A stretch of DNA of 64,000 nt from NCBI RefSeq assembly GCF_900002575.1, contig NZ_LN650648.1, positions 1,364,001-1,428,000 on the forward strand, given 5' to 3'. This DNA comes from Romboutsia hominis. Lineage in GTDB: Bacteria > Bacillota > Clostridia > Peptostreptococcales > Peptostreptococcaceae. Numbering within the stretch: position 1 is the first letter of the stretch; each line of letters begins with the position of its first letter. Positions 1 through 9,109 of this stretch are shown here, in pieces. The translations under genes and the position numbers were made by a program. Under the pieces are notes generated by a model that saw only the letters and a program-made list of their open reading frames with translations, did no database searches and was not told where the DNA came from.

Positions 1-1
1 A

Positions 2-58
2 ATAGGTCTTAAGGATTATATAGAGACTAGAAGAGGACTTGGGTATATAATGAAATAA
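2..58 (+). CDS. C-terminal end of an OmpR/PhoB-family response regulator (partial)
   Basis: Only the last 18 codons lie in the window. They read IGLKDYIETRRGLGYIMK and then TAA. A Y-I-E-T-x-R-G-x-G-Y ending is typical of the winged-helix DNA-binding domain of OmpR/PhoB-type response regulators, where the wing hairpin ends in RGxGY. The gene enters from upstream and is followed at once by a terminator. The family call rests on this short motif alone; no receiver domain can be seen. Confidence 0.6.
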   Translation: MGLKDYIETRRGLGYIMK

Positions 59-91
59 AAAAGTGTAACTAATTTAGTTGCACTTTTTTTA
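59..91 (+). terminator. Rho-independent terminator after the response regulator
   Basis: AAGTGTAACT pairs with AGTTGCACTT (one T-G wobble) around a short loop, followed by a run of seven T. Confidence 0.85.
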
Positions 92-211
92 TTATACTTA
101 AAATATATTATATATGTTTTTTAAAACGACAGATTATCTTGTTTTATGTAACTATATATATTTTTTTGAATATATATATACTAAAAGAAAATTATAAAAT
201 GGAGGGGTAAA

Positions 212-352
212 ATGTCTAAAAAAAACAACAAAAATTCTAAGACTAAAAAGATAAATCAGAAAAATTCAAAGAAGAAACCCCAAGAATCTGTAAATATAAA
301 TAATGAAATAAAACAGATATTACTAAAAAAATTAATAGAAAAGATAAAATAA
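212..352 (+). CDS. Small Lys/Asn-rich protein of unknown function (46 aa)
   Basis: The ATG is preceded by a strong GGAGGGG ribosome binding site 5 bases away, and the gene runs 46 codons to TAA, ending inside a terminator. The product is very basic. An N-terminal half rich in Lys, Asn and Ser (about residues 1-27) is probably disordered. It is followed by a short amphipathic helix-like end (NEIKQILLKKLIEKIK). There is no signal peptide and no Cys. It stands alone between two terminators, so it is likely a single-gene transcript. I recognise no family. Reality as a gene is supported by the ribosome binding site, the adjoining terminator and the non-random composition. Confidence 0.6.
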   Translation: MSKKNNKNSKTKKINQKNSKKKPQESVNINNEIKQILLKKLIEKIK

Positions 353-380
353 AAACCTGATAGCATCAGGTTTTTATTTT
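351..380 (+). terminator. Terminator after the small basic protein
   Basis: AACCTGAT and ATCAGGTT form a perfect stem around a 3-base loop, followed by T5; it begins at the stop codon of the 46-aa gene. Confidence 0.9.
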
Positions 381-457
381 ATCTTTTTAAAGAATAAGAT
401 TAAAACTTACGGGAAAATTAAATAGTAAATTATAAAAATTATATAAGAGGTGCAGAC

Positions 458-2428
458 ATGGCAAATGAAAGACAAACTATAATACATAGTTCACTTGGTT
501 CTGTATTTAGCGTTTTTAGTGAAGAAGAATTAAAAAAATTAACAAAAGAAGGTAAAAGAAGAATTGCTATCTCTGGAAAAATTAATTCTCCAGGTATAAT
601 AGAAGTTCCTAAAGGTGCAACACTTGCTGAAATAATAACTATGGCAGGAGGGCTATTAAATGATAGTGGATTTAAAGCAGCACAACTAGGTATGCCATTT
701 GGAGGATTTATAACTGAAGATAATTTAGATCAAGAATTAGATTTTAAATTATTTGATAAAAACACAAGTCAAACTATAATAATTCTTTCTGACGAAGACT
801 GTATAATACAATATGCTAAATTTTATATAGATTATCTTTTAGGTAAGATGCAAGATGGTAGTTTAGATAACTATTTAGTTGCTAAAAAAGAGATAATAAG
901 AATGTGGAAGCTACTTGATAGAATCAGCAAAGGTAGAGCGAATATGAGAGATATTTTCTTTCTAAGAAGACTTGCAAGTACAGTAAAAGAAAAAGTTAAT
1001 CAAAAACACAATATAATGGAAGAAATTATAGATAAGTTTTATGATGAGATAAAAGAACATATAGAAGGTCACCGATGTTATACATTTCAGTGTAACCATC
1101 TTATAAAGCTATCTATAACTAAAAAATGTATAGGATGTGGAGCTTGCAAAAGAGTTTGTCCGGTTGATTGTATTGAAGGAGAAAGAAAAAGTAGACATTA
1201 CATAGATTATACAAGATGTACCCACTGTGGACAATGTGTAGCTGCTTGTCCAGTAAATGCTATAACTACAGGAAATAATACTTTTAGATTTTTAAGAGAT
1301 CTAGCTACACCAAATAAGTTAGTAATAACTCAAATGGCACCTGCTGTTAGAGTTGCAATAGGTGAAGCTTTTGGACTTGAACCTGGTACTAATGTGGAAA
1401 ATAAAATATCATCGGCGCTTAGACAGATTGGCGTAGATTATGTATTCGATACCACTTGGGCTGCAGATTTAACTATTATGGAGGAAGCTGCTGAACTTCA
1501 AGAGAGAATTGAAAAATATTACTCAGGTGATAAAAGTGTAAGACTTCCAATACTTACATCTTGTTGTCCTGCTTGGGTTAAATTTATAGAACAAAATTAT
1601 GCTGATATGTTAGACGTACCATCATCTGCTAAGTCACCTATGCAGATGTTTGCAACGGTTGCAAAAGATATTTGGGCAAAAGAAAAAGGGCTAGAAAGAG
1701 ACCAGGTAACATTGGTTTCTATAATGCCTTGTATAGCAAAAAAATACGAAGCTTCAAGGGCAGAGTTTTCACGTGATCTTAATTATGACGTTGATTACGT
1801 TATAACAACTAGTGAATTAATGACGTTATTTAAAGATTCAAATATAGATTTAAGTCAAATAGAGGATTCTCCTATTGATTCGGTACTGGGTGACTACACA
1901 GGAGGAGGAATAATATTTGGTAGAACAGGAGGAGTTATAGAAGCTGCGACTAGGACTCTTTATGAAAATATGACTGGTAAAAAACTAGAAAAAGTTGAAT
2001 TTGAATCTCTTAGAGGATGGGATGGTCTAAGGGTAGCAGAAGTTAAAGTTAATGATTTAACATTAAGAATAGGTATTGCCTATGGTTTAAGAGAAGCTGG
2101 TAAACTCCTTGATAAAATAAGAAATAAAGAAGAATTTTTCCATGCTATTGAAATAATGGCATGTCCTTATGGATGTGTTGGTGGAGGTGGACAACCTAAA
2201 GCTAAAAAAAGACTTGAAACTCTTCAACAAAGAGCTGAAGGTTTAAATTCCATAGATAGATCATTAGACCTTAGAGTATCCAAAGATAATCCTAAGGTAA
2301 GAGCAATCTACGACAATCACTTAGATCATCCATTAAGCCATAAGGCACATGAATTGCTTCATACTGAATACTTTGTGAAGGTAAAAAGAGGAAAAGATGA
2401 AAACACTGATGCAAGTAAAGAAGAATAG
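458..2428 (+). CDS. [FeFe]-hydrogenase with N-terminal SLBB / NuoF-like region
   Basis: Catalyses reversible proton reduction to H2, probably in the cytoplasm with ferredoxin. Domains in order: an SLBB beta-grasp fold (about residues 37-100, GKINSPGIIEVPKGATLAEI), a helical stretch (110-185) resembling the C-terminal iron-sulfur region of NuoF but without its cysteines, two 4Fe-4S motifs (CIGCGACKRVCPVDC from Cys224, CTHCGQCVAACP from Cys254), then the H-cluster domain. All three H-cluster signatures are intact: TSCCPAW (Cys369/Cys370), MPCIAKK (Cys425) and MACPYGCVGGGG (Cys569/Cys573). ATG follows an AGAGGTG ribosome binding site. No HydB/HydC-like gene adjoins it, so it looks monomeric rather than part of a bifurcating trimer. 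Maturases HydEFG are not in the window. Family call is firm; the electron partner is inference. Confidence 0.93.
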   Translation: MANERQTIIHSSLGSVFSVFSEEELKKLTKEGKRRIAISGKINSPGIIEVPKGATLAEIITMAGGLLNDSGFKAAQLGMPFGGFITEDNLDQELDFKLFDKNTSQTIIILSDEDCIIQYAKFYIDYLLGKMQDGSLDNYLVAKKEIIRMWKLLDRISKGRANMRDIFFLRRLASTVKEKVNQKHNIMEEIIDKFYDEIKEHIEGHRCYTFQCNHLIKLSITKKCIGCGACKRVCPVDCIEGERKSRHYIDYTRCTHCGQCVAACPVNAITTGNNTFRFLRDLATPNKLVITQMAPAVRVAIGEAFGLEPGTNVENKISSALRQIGVDYVFDTTWAADLTIMEEAAELQERIEKYYSGDKSVRLPILTSCCPAWVKFIEQNYADMLDVPSSAKSPMQMFATVAKDIWAKEKGLERDQVTLVSIMPCIAKKYEASRAEFSRDLNYDVDYVITTSELMTLFKDSNIDLSQIEDSPIDSVLGDYTGGGIIFGRTGGVIEAATRTLYENMTGKKLEKVEFESLRGWDGLRVAEVKVNDLTLRIGIAYGLREAGKLLDKIRNKEEFFHAIEIMACPYGCVGGGGQPKAKKRLETLQQRAEGLNSIDRSLDLRVSKDNPKVRAIYDNHLDHPLSHKAHELLHTEYFVKVKRGKDENTDASKEE

Positions 2429-2470
2429 AAACTTACTTAAATAATGATCTTTAAAGAAAGAGTGAATTTT

Positions 2471-3364
2471 ATGGGTAATAAAAAAATCTTTTTGAGAGAT
2501 ATTAAAAATAATGAACAAATAAAAACCTCTCTTATGGTTATGAAATATCTTCATAGGGATGGTAATAAATATGTATTTAATATGAGTGATAAAAGTGGTC
2601 ATATTAAAGCTAAACTTCCTTACAGAGTACCATTAGGTAAAGTTTTATCTATAGATTGTAAGCAGAATTCTATATTAGATATAGAAGAATTTGATGAAAT
2701 TAAGGATTATGACCTCAAGGATTATTTACCAACAACTAAAGAGCCTATAGAAAATATACTAAATGAAATAGAAGAAATATCAAAAAAATATATAATATCT
2801 ACAGAAGGTAAACTATTAAATGATTATTTTTTCAAAGATGAAGAATTTTTAAATAAGTTTAAAGAAGCTATAGGTGGAGTATCCATGCATCATAATTATA
2901 TAGGAGGTCTTGCTGAACACACTTTAAATGTAATGTACTTGACAAAAGTGTTATGTGAAAGATACTCTTGCAAAAGAAAAGAAATAGCAATATTAAGTGC
3001 TAAGCTTCATGATATAGGTAAATTATATGAGCTTGAATACCATGGTCCATTTAAGTATACTCTACAAGGAGAATTAGAAGGACATATAGTAATTGGAGTA
3101 CAAATGTTAGATAGAGCTTTTAATAATATAGATTATACATTTAGTGAAGAATTTATAAGAAGAATAAAAGGATGTGTAACTCAACATCATGGTAAAATAG
3201 AATATGGTTCTCCAAGGCCAGCTAACATGGAAGAATCATTTATAATAAATTATGCAGATTCAGTCGATGCTACTATGAATAAGATAGTTCAAATAAAAGA
3301 TAATACAAGCGATGATGAATGGTCTGAGTATGATAGAAGGCTAGAAACAAAGCTTTATTTATAA
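2471..3364 (+). CDS. yhaM: YhaM-type 3'-5' exoribonuclease (OB fold plus HD domain)
   Basis: Predicted to trim RNA (and possibly single-stranded DNA) from the 3' end. The N-terminal ~80 residues look like the OB-fold nucleic-acid domain of this family. The C-terminal part is an HD metal-dependent domain with HHNYIGGLAEHTLNV, the HD pair in KLHDIGKLYE and a later QHHGKIEYGSPRP. An ATG exists 27 bases upstream at 2444 without a ribosome binding site; the ATG at 2471, after AAAGAAAGAGTG, gives 297 aa, close to the usual ~310. It lies 42 bases behind the hydrogenase and may be co-transcribed, though no functional link is evident. The substrate is taken from the B. subtilis family. Confidence 0.82.
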   Translation: MGNKKIFLRDIKNNEQIKTSLMVMKYLHRDGNKYVFNMSDKSGHIKAKLPYRVPLGKVLSIDCKQNSILDIEEFDEIKDYDLKDYLPTTKEPIENILNEIEEISKKYIISTEGKLLNDYFFKDEEFLNKFKEAIGGVSMHHNYIGGLAEHTLNVMYLTKVLCERYSCKRKEIAILSAKLHDIGKLYELEYHGPFKYTLQGELEGHIVIGVQMLDRAFNNIDYTFSEEFIRRIKGCVTQHHGKIEYGSPRPANMEESFIINYADSVDATMNKIVQIKDNTSDDEWSEYDRRLETKLYL

Positions 3365-3409
3365 AACATAAATAATTCTAAAATTAAAAACTATATGAAA
3401 TTTTGTTTA

Positions 3410-3450
3410 AAATAAAGTCACGAGTAAAACTTGTGACTTTATTTTTTATA
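3410..3450 (+). terminator. Terminator after yhaM
   Basis: AATAAAGTCAC and GTGACTTTATT form an 11-bp stem around an 11-base loop, followed by T6. Confidence 0.9.
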
Positions 3451-3522
3451 TAATCTGCATGTAATAATATCAATGATTTGTTATACTTGTTTATATATAA
3501 ATAAAAACATAAGGAGAATGAT

Positions 3523-4344
3523 ATGAATAAAAAAATAGGATTTATAGGTTGTGGTAATATGGCTAAAGCTATGATTAAAGGAATTATAAATTCAAAGCTT
3601 ATTAGACCTGAAAACATATCTGCGTCAGCTTTAAGTGAAAATACTTTAAATAATGCAAAAGATGAATTTAATATAAATACAACAAAAGATTCAAGAGAAG
3701 TTGTATTAAGGTCAGACATAATTGTTATTGCTGTAAAACCTAATATATATGATATAGTACTTGATAATATTAAAGACGTAATAGATAATAAAATAATAGT
3801 AACTATTGCAGCTGGAAAAACTATATACTCTATAGAAAATATAATAGGCGATGATAAAAAAATAATAAGAACTATGCCAAATACTCCAGCGCTTGTAAAC
3901 GAAGGTATGAGTGCACTTTGTAAAAATAAAAATATATCGGATCAAGATTTAAAAGATGTAAAGAGTATTTTTGATTCATTTGGGAAAAGTGAAGTAGTAG
4001 ATGAAAACTTAATACATGCTGTTATAGGAGCGAGTGGTTCATCTCCTGCATATGTATTTATGTTTATAGAGGCTATGGCAGACTCATGTGTATCTCATGG
4101 TATGTCAAGGGATATGGCTTATAAATTTACATCTCAGGCTGTTATGGGAGCGGCTAAGATGGTATTAGAAACAAATATTCATCCAGGTGAATTAAAAGAT
4201 ATGGTGTGCTCTCCAGGAGGAACTACTATAGAAGCTGTAAAATCTTTAGAAGAAGAAGGTTTTAGGAAATCTATAATAAAAGCAATAGATAACTGTATTG
4301 ATAAGTCAAAAAAAATGAGTAATGCTGACCTTTCTAAAAAATAA
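3523..4344 (+). CDS. proC: Pyrroline-5-carboxylate reductase
   Basis: Makes L-proline from 1-pyrroline-5-carboxylate with NAD(P)H, in the cytosol. The N-terminal Rossmann motif is GFIGCGNMAKAMIKG; the C-terminal dimerisation/catalytic domain carries the ProC signature (GASGSSPAYVFMFIEA, then PGELKDMVCSPGGTTIEAV). 273 aa is normal length. ATG follows a TAAGGAG ribosome binding site. It is monocistronic: terminator upstream, non-coding DNA downstream, and no proA/proB nearby. In amino-acid-fermenting clostridia this enzyme also links ornithine to proline as Stickland acceptor; whether that applies here is inference. Confidence 0.95.
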   Translation: MNKKIGFIGCGNMAKAMIKGIINSKLIRPENISASALSENTLNNAKDEFNINTTKDSREVVLRSDIIVIAVKPNIYDIVLDNIKDVIDNKIIVTIAAGKTIYSIENIIGDDKKIIRTMPNTPALVNEGMSALCKNKNISDQDLKDVKSIFDSFGKSEVVDENLIHAVIGASGSSPAYVFMFIEAMADSCVSHGMSRDMAYKFTSQAVMGAAKMVLETNIHPGELKDMVCSPGGTTIEAVKSLEEEGFRKSIIKAIDNCIDKSKKMSNADLSKK

Positions 4345-4523
4345 ATTATAATGTATAATGAATAGTTGTATAAAATATTAATATAAGTTTTATAAATTTA
4401 TATTTGGGTAAATTATGTAGAATAAAGTAGAACTACAGAGTTTAAATACCCATTATAATTATTTTATAATAAATATAAATTAATTTAATTAAAATAAAGA
4501 TATAAAAGATTAAGGAGACATAT

Positions 4524-5768
4524 ATGAATAAAGTGGAATTACTAGCACCAGCAGGTGACTTAGAAAGATTAAAAATAGCTTTTACTTATGGTGCAGATGC
4601 TGTTTATCTTGGTGGAGAAATATTTGGCATGAGATCGGCTGCTAAAAACTTTACTATAGAGCAAATGGCTGAAGGTGTAGAATTTGCACATGAAAGAGGA
4701 AAGAAAGTTTTCGTTACAGTAAATATAATACCAAGAAATGAAGAATTAGACCAACTAAAAGCATATTTATTAGAATTAGATAGAATAAATGTAGATGCAG
4801 TTATTGTAAGTGATCCTGGTATATTTACTATAGTTAAAGAAACAATACCTAACATGGAAATACACATTAGTACTCAAGCTAGTACAACCAATTCATTAGC
4901 ATCAAACTTTTGGTATAAAGAAGGTGCTAAAAGAGTAGTTATGGCTAGAGAATTATCATTTAAGGAAATAAAAGAAATAAGAGACAATGCTGCTGAAGAT
5001 ATGGATATAGAAGCTTTTGTTCATGGAGCTATGTGTATGTCATATTCAGGAAAATGTGTAATAAGTAACTATACAACAGGAAGAGATGCAAACAGAGGTG
5101 CTTGCGCTCAACCTTGTAGATGGAAATATACTTTAGTTGATGAAGTTAATCCTGGTCAGTATGAAAAAGTTGTAGATGAAATAGATTCTTCATTTTTCTT
5201 TAATTCAAAAGATTTATGTATGATAGAATACATACCACAAATAATTGAAAGTGGTATAACAAGCTTAAAAATAGAAGGTAGAATGAAAACGGCGTATTAT
5301 GTGGCTACTACTGTTAGAGCATATAGAATGGCACTTGATGAATATTATAAAAACCCTACTGATTGGAAATTTAATCCTATGTGGCTAGAAGAACTCAAAA
5401 AGGGAAGTCATAGAGATTATAGTACTGGATTTTTCATTGATAGACCAAGCGAAAAAGCACACAACTATGACTCAGCTTCATATATAAGAAATTATGATTT
5501 TATAGGAATAGTTAGGGATTATGAAGAAGAAACTGGCCTTTATATAGTAGAGCAAAGAAACAAAATGAATGTGTTAGATAAAATAGAAGTTATAGGTCCA
5601 TTTAAAGAAACAGTTAATGCAACAATTCTTGAAATGTACAATGAATATGGTGAAGAGATAGAATCTGCTCCACATGCAAGACAAATTGTTAAAATAAAGT
5701 TAGATGTTAAAGTAGATAAAGATTATATGTTAAGAAAACCAATTGTAAATATAAGAACAATTAAATAA
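4524..5768 (+). CDS. trhP: U32 family protein, likely tRNA U34 5-hydroxylation protein TrhP
   Basis: U32 'peptidase' family. The N-terminal half is a TIM-barrel-like domain opening with VELLAPAGDLERLKIAFTYG. The conserved cysteine core reads AMCMSYSGKCVISNYTTGRD followed by ANRGACAQPCRW; these are the cysteines of the YegQ/YrrO branch. Members of that branch (E. coli YegQ = TrhP; B. subtilis YrrN/YrrO) use prephenate-dependent chemistry to form 5-hydroxyuridine in tRNA. The C-terminal ~80 residues form the beta-rich U32 C domain. 414 aa matches YrrO. ATG follows TAAGGAG. The gene is followed by a very long perfect terminator. The tRNA role is transferred from homologues. Confidence 0.8.
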   Translation: MNKVELLAPAGDLERLKIAFTYGADAVYLGGEIFGMRSAAKNFTIEQMAEGVEFAHERGKKVFVTVNIIPRNEELDQLKAYLLELDRINVDAVIVSDPGIFTIVKETIPNMEIHISTQASTTNSLASNFWYKEGAKRVVMARELSFKEIKEIRDNAAEDMDIEAFVHGAMCMSYSGKCVISNYTTGRDANRGACAQPCRWKYTLVDEVNPGQYEKVVDEIDSSFFFNSKDLCMIEYIPQIIESGITSLKIEGRMKTAYYVATTVRAYRMALDEYYKNPTDWKFNPMWLEELKKGSHRDYSTGFFIDRPSEKAHNYDSASYIRNYDFIGIVRDYEEETGLYIVEQRNKMNVLDKIEVIGPFKETVNATILEMYNEYGEEIESAPHARQIVKIKLDVKVDKDYMLRKPIVNIRTIK

Positions 5769-5825
5769 AATGTAAATAAAAAGTCCTAGTATTAATTTAT
5801 TAGGACTTTTTATTTACATTTTATT
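5767..5825 (+). terminator. Very long terminator hairpin after trhP
   Basis: A stem of about 22 bp (AAATGTAAATAAAAAGTCCTA with its complement) encloses an 11-12 base loop containing TATTAATTT; the descending arm includes a T-rich tract. Confidence 0.88.
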
Positions 5826-5960
5826 TGAAAAAATATATATTAAAGATTAAAGATGAAGTATATAGCAAAATTTTGTATTAAATTATATAAAGGGAATGCC
5901 AATTATAGAGTTGAATATATATTAAAACAATATTTATTGTTCAATAAGGAGAAAAATAGT

Positions 5961-6626
5961 ATGAAATTTATTAAAGAATCTATTGTAATATGTATACTTG
6001 TAGTTTCATTTATAATATTTATATCTTCATCAAATGAGAAAGTGAACGAAAATATTAAAATAAAAAGCTATGTTCTATCTAGTACTAAGGAAAATTTAAA
6101 TAAAGAAAATGTAAGGCTCATAGAAAAAAATAGAGCCTCAAATATTACCTATAAAAGAGAAGATATTACTGTTGAAAGTGGAGTAAAAAAAGAAGAACTT
6201 GAGAATGTATTTGAGAATTATAAAGGTGCATCTACTATGATTCATCTTTCAGAGGCATTTGTCGATGCCGAGGAACTTTATGGTGTAAATGCATTTACAA
6301 TGGCAGCTATAGTAGCTCTTGAAAGTGGATTTGCTACATCAAGAAGAGCTGTTGAAGATAATAATTTAACTGGATTTGAAGTCTATACAGATGAATCGAA
6401 GGGAAAATTATTTTCTACTCAATATGAATCAGTCTTATATACAGCTAAGCATCTTGCTAATAACTACCTTACAAAAGGAGCTATTTATTATGAAGGGGTA
6501 TCTGTAGATGATGTACAGATACATTATTGTCCTGATGAAGGAAAAAATAAGGAGTGGGAAGTAAAAGTAGATAAATTAGCTTCTGGATTCTTAGATGTAT
6601 ATAAAAAACTTTACGCAAATGAATAA
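5961..6626 (+). CDS. Membrane-anchored glucosaminidase-type peptidoglycan hydrolase
   Basis: Predicted N-acetylglucosaminidase (GH73-like) acting on the cell wall. Residues 5-23 form one hydrophobic segment (SIVICILVVSFIIFISSS), a membrane anchor or signal peptide without a lipobox. A charged linker follows, then the domain: GVNAFTMAAIVALESGFATS with the likely catalytic Glu in ALESGFA, NNLTGFEVY, and a SVLYTAKHLANNYL helix. The frame is open further upstream to an ATG at 5853, but that lacks a ribosome binding site; the ATG at 5961 has AAGGAG 9 bases away and places the hydrophobic segment at the N-terminus. 221 aa. Could play a part in septum or spore-cortex remodelling; the sequence does not say which. 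Confidence 0.8.
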   Translation: MKFIKESIVICILVVSFIIFISSSNEKVNENIKIKSYVLSSTKENLNKENVRLIEKNRASNITYKREDITVESGVKKEELENVFENYKGASTMIHLSEAFVDAEELYGVNAFTMAAIVALESGFATSRRAVEDNNLTGFEVYTDESKGKLFSTQYESVLYTAKHLANNYLTKGAIYYEGVSVDDVQIHYCPDEGKNKEWEVKVDKLASGFLDVYKKLYANE

Positions 6627-6707
6627 AAATATATCTAATCTATTAGCTTATAAGAATATATATTAATCATAATATATTATATATATTTATAGATAGGAGG
6701 ATAATTT

Positions 6708-7067
6708 ATGCAACATGAAAAGGCTGAGTATATAGAGATAACATCTAGAGAATTAGATATATTAAAGTTTATAAATTTAGAACAATTTGATTTAAAAAAA
6801 TGTTCTAAGCAATTTAATTTATCTTTAAATGAAATTTCACAACTAATATTAGATATTAGAAAAAAAGTAACAATAGCTATCATAGAAGATATTCCTATAA
6901 AAATAACCCAATGTGAGACAAAGGAAAAAGTAAATACTATTTGTAAATTTAGGTGCGCTATTTGCGGAAGTATTTATACTATAGATTATACAAATGAAGA
7001 AATAACATGTCCATTATGCTTTTCGAAAGAGATTATGACAAATCAAGATGCTGGTTTTCTAAAATAA
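6708..7067 (+). CDS. Small protein with HTH-like N-terminus and C-terminal zinc ribbon (119 aa)
   Basis: No family recognised. Residues 10-60 are helical and resemble a tri-helical DNA-binding fold (ITSRELDILKFINLEQF, then SKQFNLSLNEISQLILDIRK). The C-terminal third carries two Cys pairs, CAICGS and CPLCFS, spaced as a zinc ribbon. Both features suggest a nucleic-acid-binding or regulatory protein, but that is inference. An AGGAGG ribosome binding site lies 8 bases before ATG. It stands alone between the glucosaminidase and convergent genes. Confidence 0.65.
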   Translation: MQHEKAEYIEITSRELDILKFINLEQFDLKKCSKQFNLSLNEISQLILDIRKKVTIAIIEDIPIKITQCETKEKVNTICKFRCAICGSIYTIDYTNEEITCPLCFSKEIMTNQDAGFLK

Positions 7068-7086
7068 ATTAATTTAAAGTGTAAAA

Positions 7087-7140
7087 TCTATGTAAAATAC
7101 TTTAGATTAATTATAATCATAAATAAGTATTTTACATAGA
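7087..7140. terminator. Hairpin between convergent genes, probable bidirectional terminator
   Basis: A perfect 16-bp stem (TCTATGTAAAATACTT with its complement) around a 22-base AT loop lies between the stop codons of two convergent genes. No long T tract follows on either side, so termination strength is uncertain. Confidence 0.5.
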
Positions 7141-7146
7141 ATATAT

Positions 7147-7887
7147 CTAATTTATTACAAATCCACCATTAGAACTTATAACTTGGCCTGTTATAAAATT
7201 TGATTTTTCACTAGCTAAAAATAAAGCTAAATTAGCTATATCCAGCGGAGTGCCTAATCTTAACAATGGAGTTTCATTTTTTAAATCCTCAATAACATCT
7301 TCATGTATACCATTTAACATATCTGTTTGTATAACTCCAGGTGCTATAGCATTAACTTGAATATTAGAAGGTCCTAATTCTTTTGCTAAAGCTTTTGTCA
7401 TACCTATTAGTGCAGCTTTCGATGTAGAATATGCTACCTCATATGATGCTCCAACCATTCCCCAGATAGAAGATATATTTATTATTTTACCACTATGTTC
7501 ATATAACATATATTTTACTGCAGATTTAGTAGTGTAAAAAACACTATTTAAATTTGTATTTATTATATTATTCCAATCTTCATTAGTTGTATCTGTAAAC
7601 ATCTTATAATCAGTTATTCCAGCATTATTTATAAGTACATCAATTCTTTCAAAAGTACCGATACAAAACTTAACCATTGCATCTGCTTCTAAAGGATTTG
7701 ATATATCTGCCTTATATAAAACTACTGAATATCCTTTTGAGATTAGTTCATCGTAAAGTTCATTGGCTTCTTTTTCTGATTTATTATAATTTATTAAAAC
7801 ATTATATTCATTTTTAGCAAATACTTTTGCCATTTCACGACCAATACCCCTAGAGGCACCTGTTATTAAAACTGTTTTTTTATTCAT
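7147..7887 (-). CDS. Short-chain dehydrogenase/reductase, FabG/YmfI type
   Basis: Classical SDR of 246 aa. Coenzyme motif TGASRGIGREMAK (residues 9-21), NNAG near 88, active-site Ser in INISSIWG, then Tyr and Lys in YSTSKAAL. It resembles 3-oxoacyl-ACP reductase (FabG), but isolated copies outside fab operons in Firmicutes are often YmfI, which reduces the 5-aminopentanone group on elongation factor P. I cannot separate these by eye. ATG follows AAAGG. It lies downstream of rluF on the same strand with 77 bases between, so the two may share a transcript. Confidence 0.82.
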   Translation of the reverse strand: MNKKTVLITGASRGIGREMAKVFAKNEYNVLINYNKSEKEANELYDELISKGYSVVLYKADISNPLEADAMVKFCIGTFERIDVLINNAGITDYKMFTDTTNEDWNNIINTNLNSVFYTTKSAVKYMLYEHSGKIINISSIWGMVGASYEVAYSTSKAALIGMTKALAKELGPSNIQVNAIAPGVIQTDMLNGIHEDVIEDLKNETPLLRLGTPLDIANLALFLASEKSNFITGQVISSNGGFVIN

Positions 7888-7964
7888 ATTTAGTTTTAAC
7901 CTTTCTTAAGTCTATTTTAAAAGAAAAAATTTATATGATTGTAAAATCTATATAAACCTACACT

Positions 7965-8669
7965 TTATAATTTTTGTAATATATTATCCATTTCTTTACT
8001 TGTTAGTTTTCTCCATTTTCCAGTGGGTATTCCCTTTAAGGTTAAATCCATTATTCTCACTCTTTTTAATTTTACAACATTATACCCAAACACTTCACAC
8101 ATTCTACGTATTTGTCTGTTTAATCCTTGAGATAATATAATTTTAAATGTACGATCATTTATTTTACTAACATGGCATTTTTTAGTTATAACCCATTTAT
8201 TATTAACAGGATTAAATATTTTAACGCCAGAACTCATTTTTTCTATAAATTTTTGATTTATATTCTTATCAACTGTAACAACATATTCTTTTTCATGATT
8301 ATTTTCAGACCTTAATATTTTATTTACGATAGATCCATCATTTGTTAAAAGTATTAATCCCTCTGATGGTTTATCAAGTCTTCCAATAGGAAATATTCTT
8401 TCTGGATAGTTTATATAATCAATTATATTACCTTTAACATGACGTTCTGTTGTACATGTTATACCAACAGGTTTATTTAATGCTATATATACATTATTCT
8501 TTTTAGGAGTAATTCTTTTTCCATTAACTTTTACAATATCATTAACCTCAACAGGCTGACCTATTTTGGCTATTTTTCCATTTATAGAAACTTTTCCTTG
8601 TTGTATTAATTTATCAGCTTCTCTCCTAGAACACATTCCAGTAGAGCTAATGTAATTGTTTAGCCTCAT
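7965..8669 (-). CDS. rluF: 23S rRNA pseudouridine synthase RluF
   Basis: S4 RNA-binding domain at the N-terminus ([20 protein letters not shown]), then the RsuA/RluB/E/F catalytic domain with catalytic Asp in [17 protein letters not shown]. The pattern [34 protein letters not shown] and the end [18 protein letters not shown] follow E. coli RluF closely, which modifies U2604 (and tRNA-Tyr U35). 234 aa is slightly short of E. coli RluF (290), lacking its C-terminal tail. ATG follows AAAGGAG. Confidence 0.87.
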   Translation of the reverse strand: MRLNNYISSTGMCSRREADKLIQQGKVSINGKIAKIGQPVEVNDIVKVNGKRITPKKNNVYIALNKPVGITCTTERHVKGNIIDYINYPERIFPIGRLDKPSEGLILLTNDGSIVNKILRSENNHEKEYVVTVDKNINQKFIEKMSSGVKIFNPVNNKWVITKKCHVSKINDRTFKIILSQGLNRQIRRMCEVFGYNVVKLKRVRIMDLTLKGIPTGKWRKLTSKEMDNILQKL

Positions 8670-9109
8670 ATCGTTCTCCTTTGTTTCTTCATCTTAAATA
8701 ATACTTTTAAAGTATATTACAGTTGAATATGTTAATCAAGGTACAAATGATGACTTAAATATGTTTAATTAATATAATGATAGTCTTTATATAATACATT
8801 TTTAAAATATAGGGGGATTCTTAAAAACGAATTATATAACAATATTTAAATAATAATATATGCATAAATGGCAAAAAAACTCGAGTTTATATTTTTAACT
8901 TCCTTATAAACATACGTAAACATACGAATTATATATATTTATATATTTCGATTTGAATTTATTTTTTATAGTAACAAATTACAGAAATTTTTCATAGTAT
9001 TTAGTAACACTATTAAAAACTCCCTACAATAATCTTAAGACAAGAGTTATCTAGCTTTTTCAAAGATAAAACCAATAATTTAACTTAATGTAGGCTAGTT
9101 ATGATAGTT
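8670..9109. other. Non-coding region upstream of the motor genes, possible structured RNA
   Basis: No convincing ORF. The right part (about 9015-9105) contains complementary blocks that could compete: AACTC/GAGTT, TTATCT/AGATAA and CCTACA (9023-9028)/TGTAGG about 65 bases later. It ends in a strong terminator just before the motor operon. This could be a small RNA or a leader. I could not match it to c-di-GMP-I/II, T-box, purine, preQ1 or SAM riboswitch consensus. There is also a short direct repeat, AAACATACG twice near 8915. Confidence 0.3.

Noticed and set aside
8670-9109. Known riboswitch class upstream of the motor genes
   Set aside because: Checked by eye against c-di-GMP-I/II, purine, preQ1, SAM, T-box and FMN cores; none fits.
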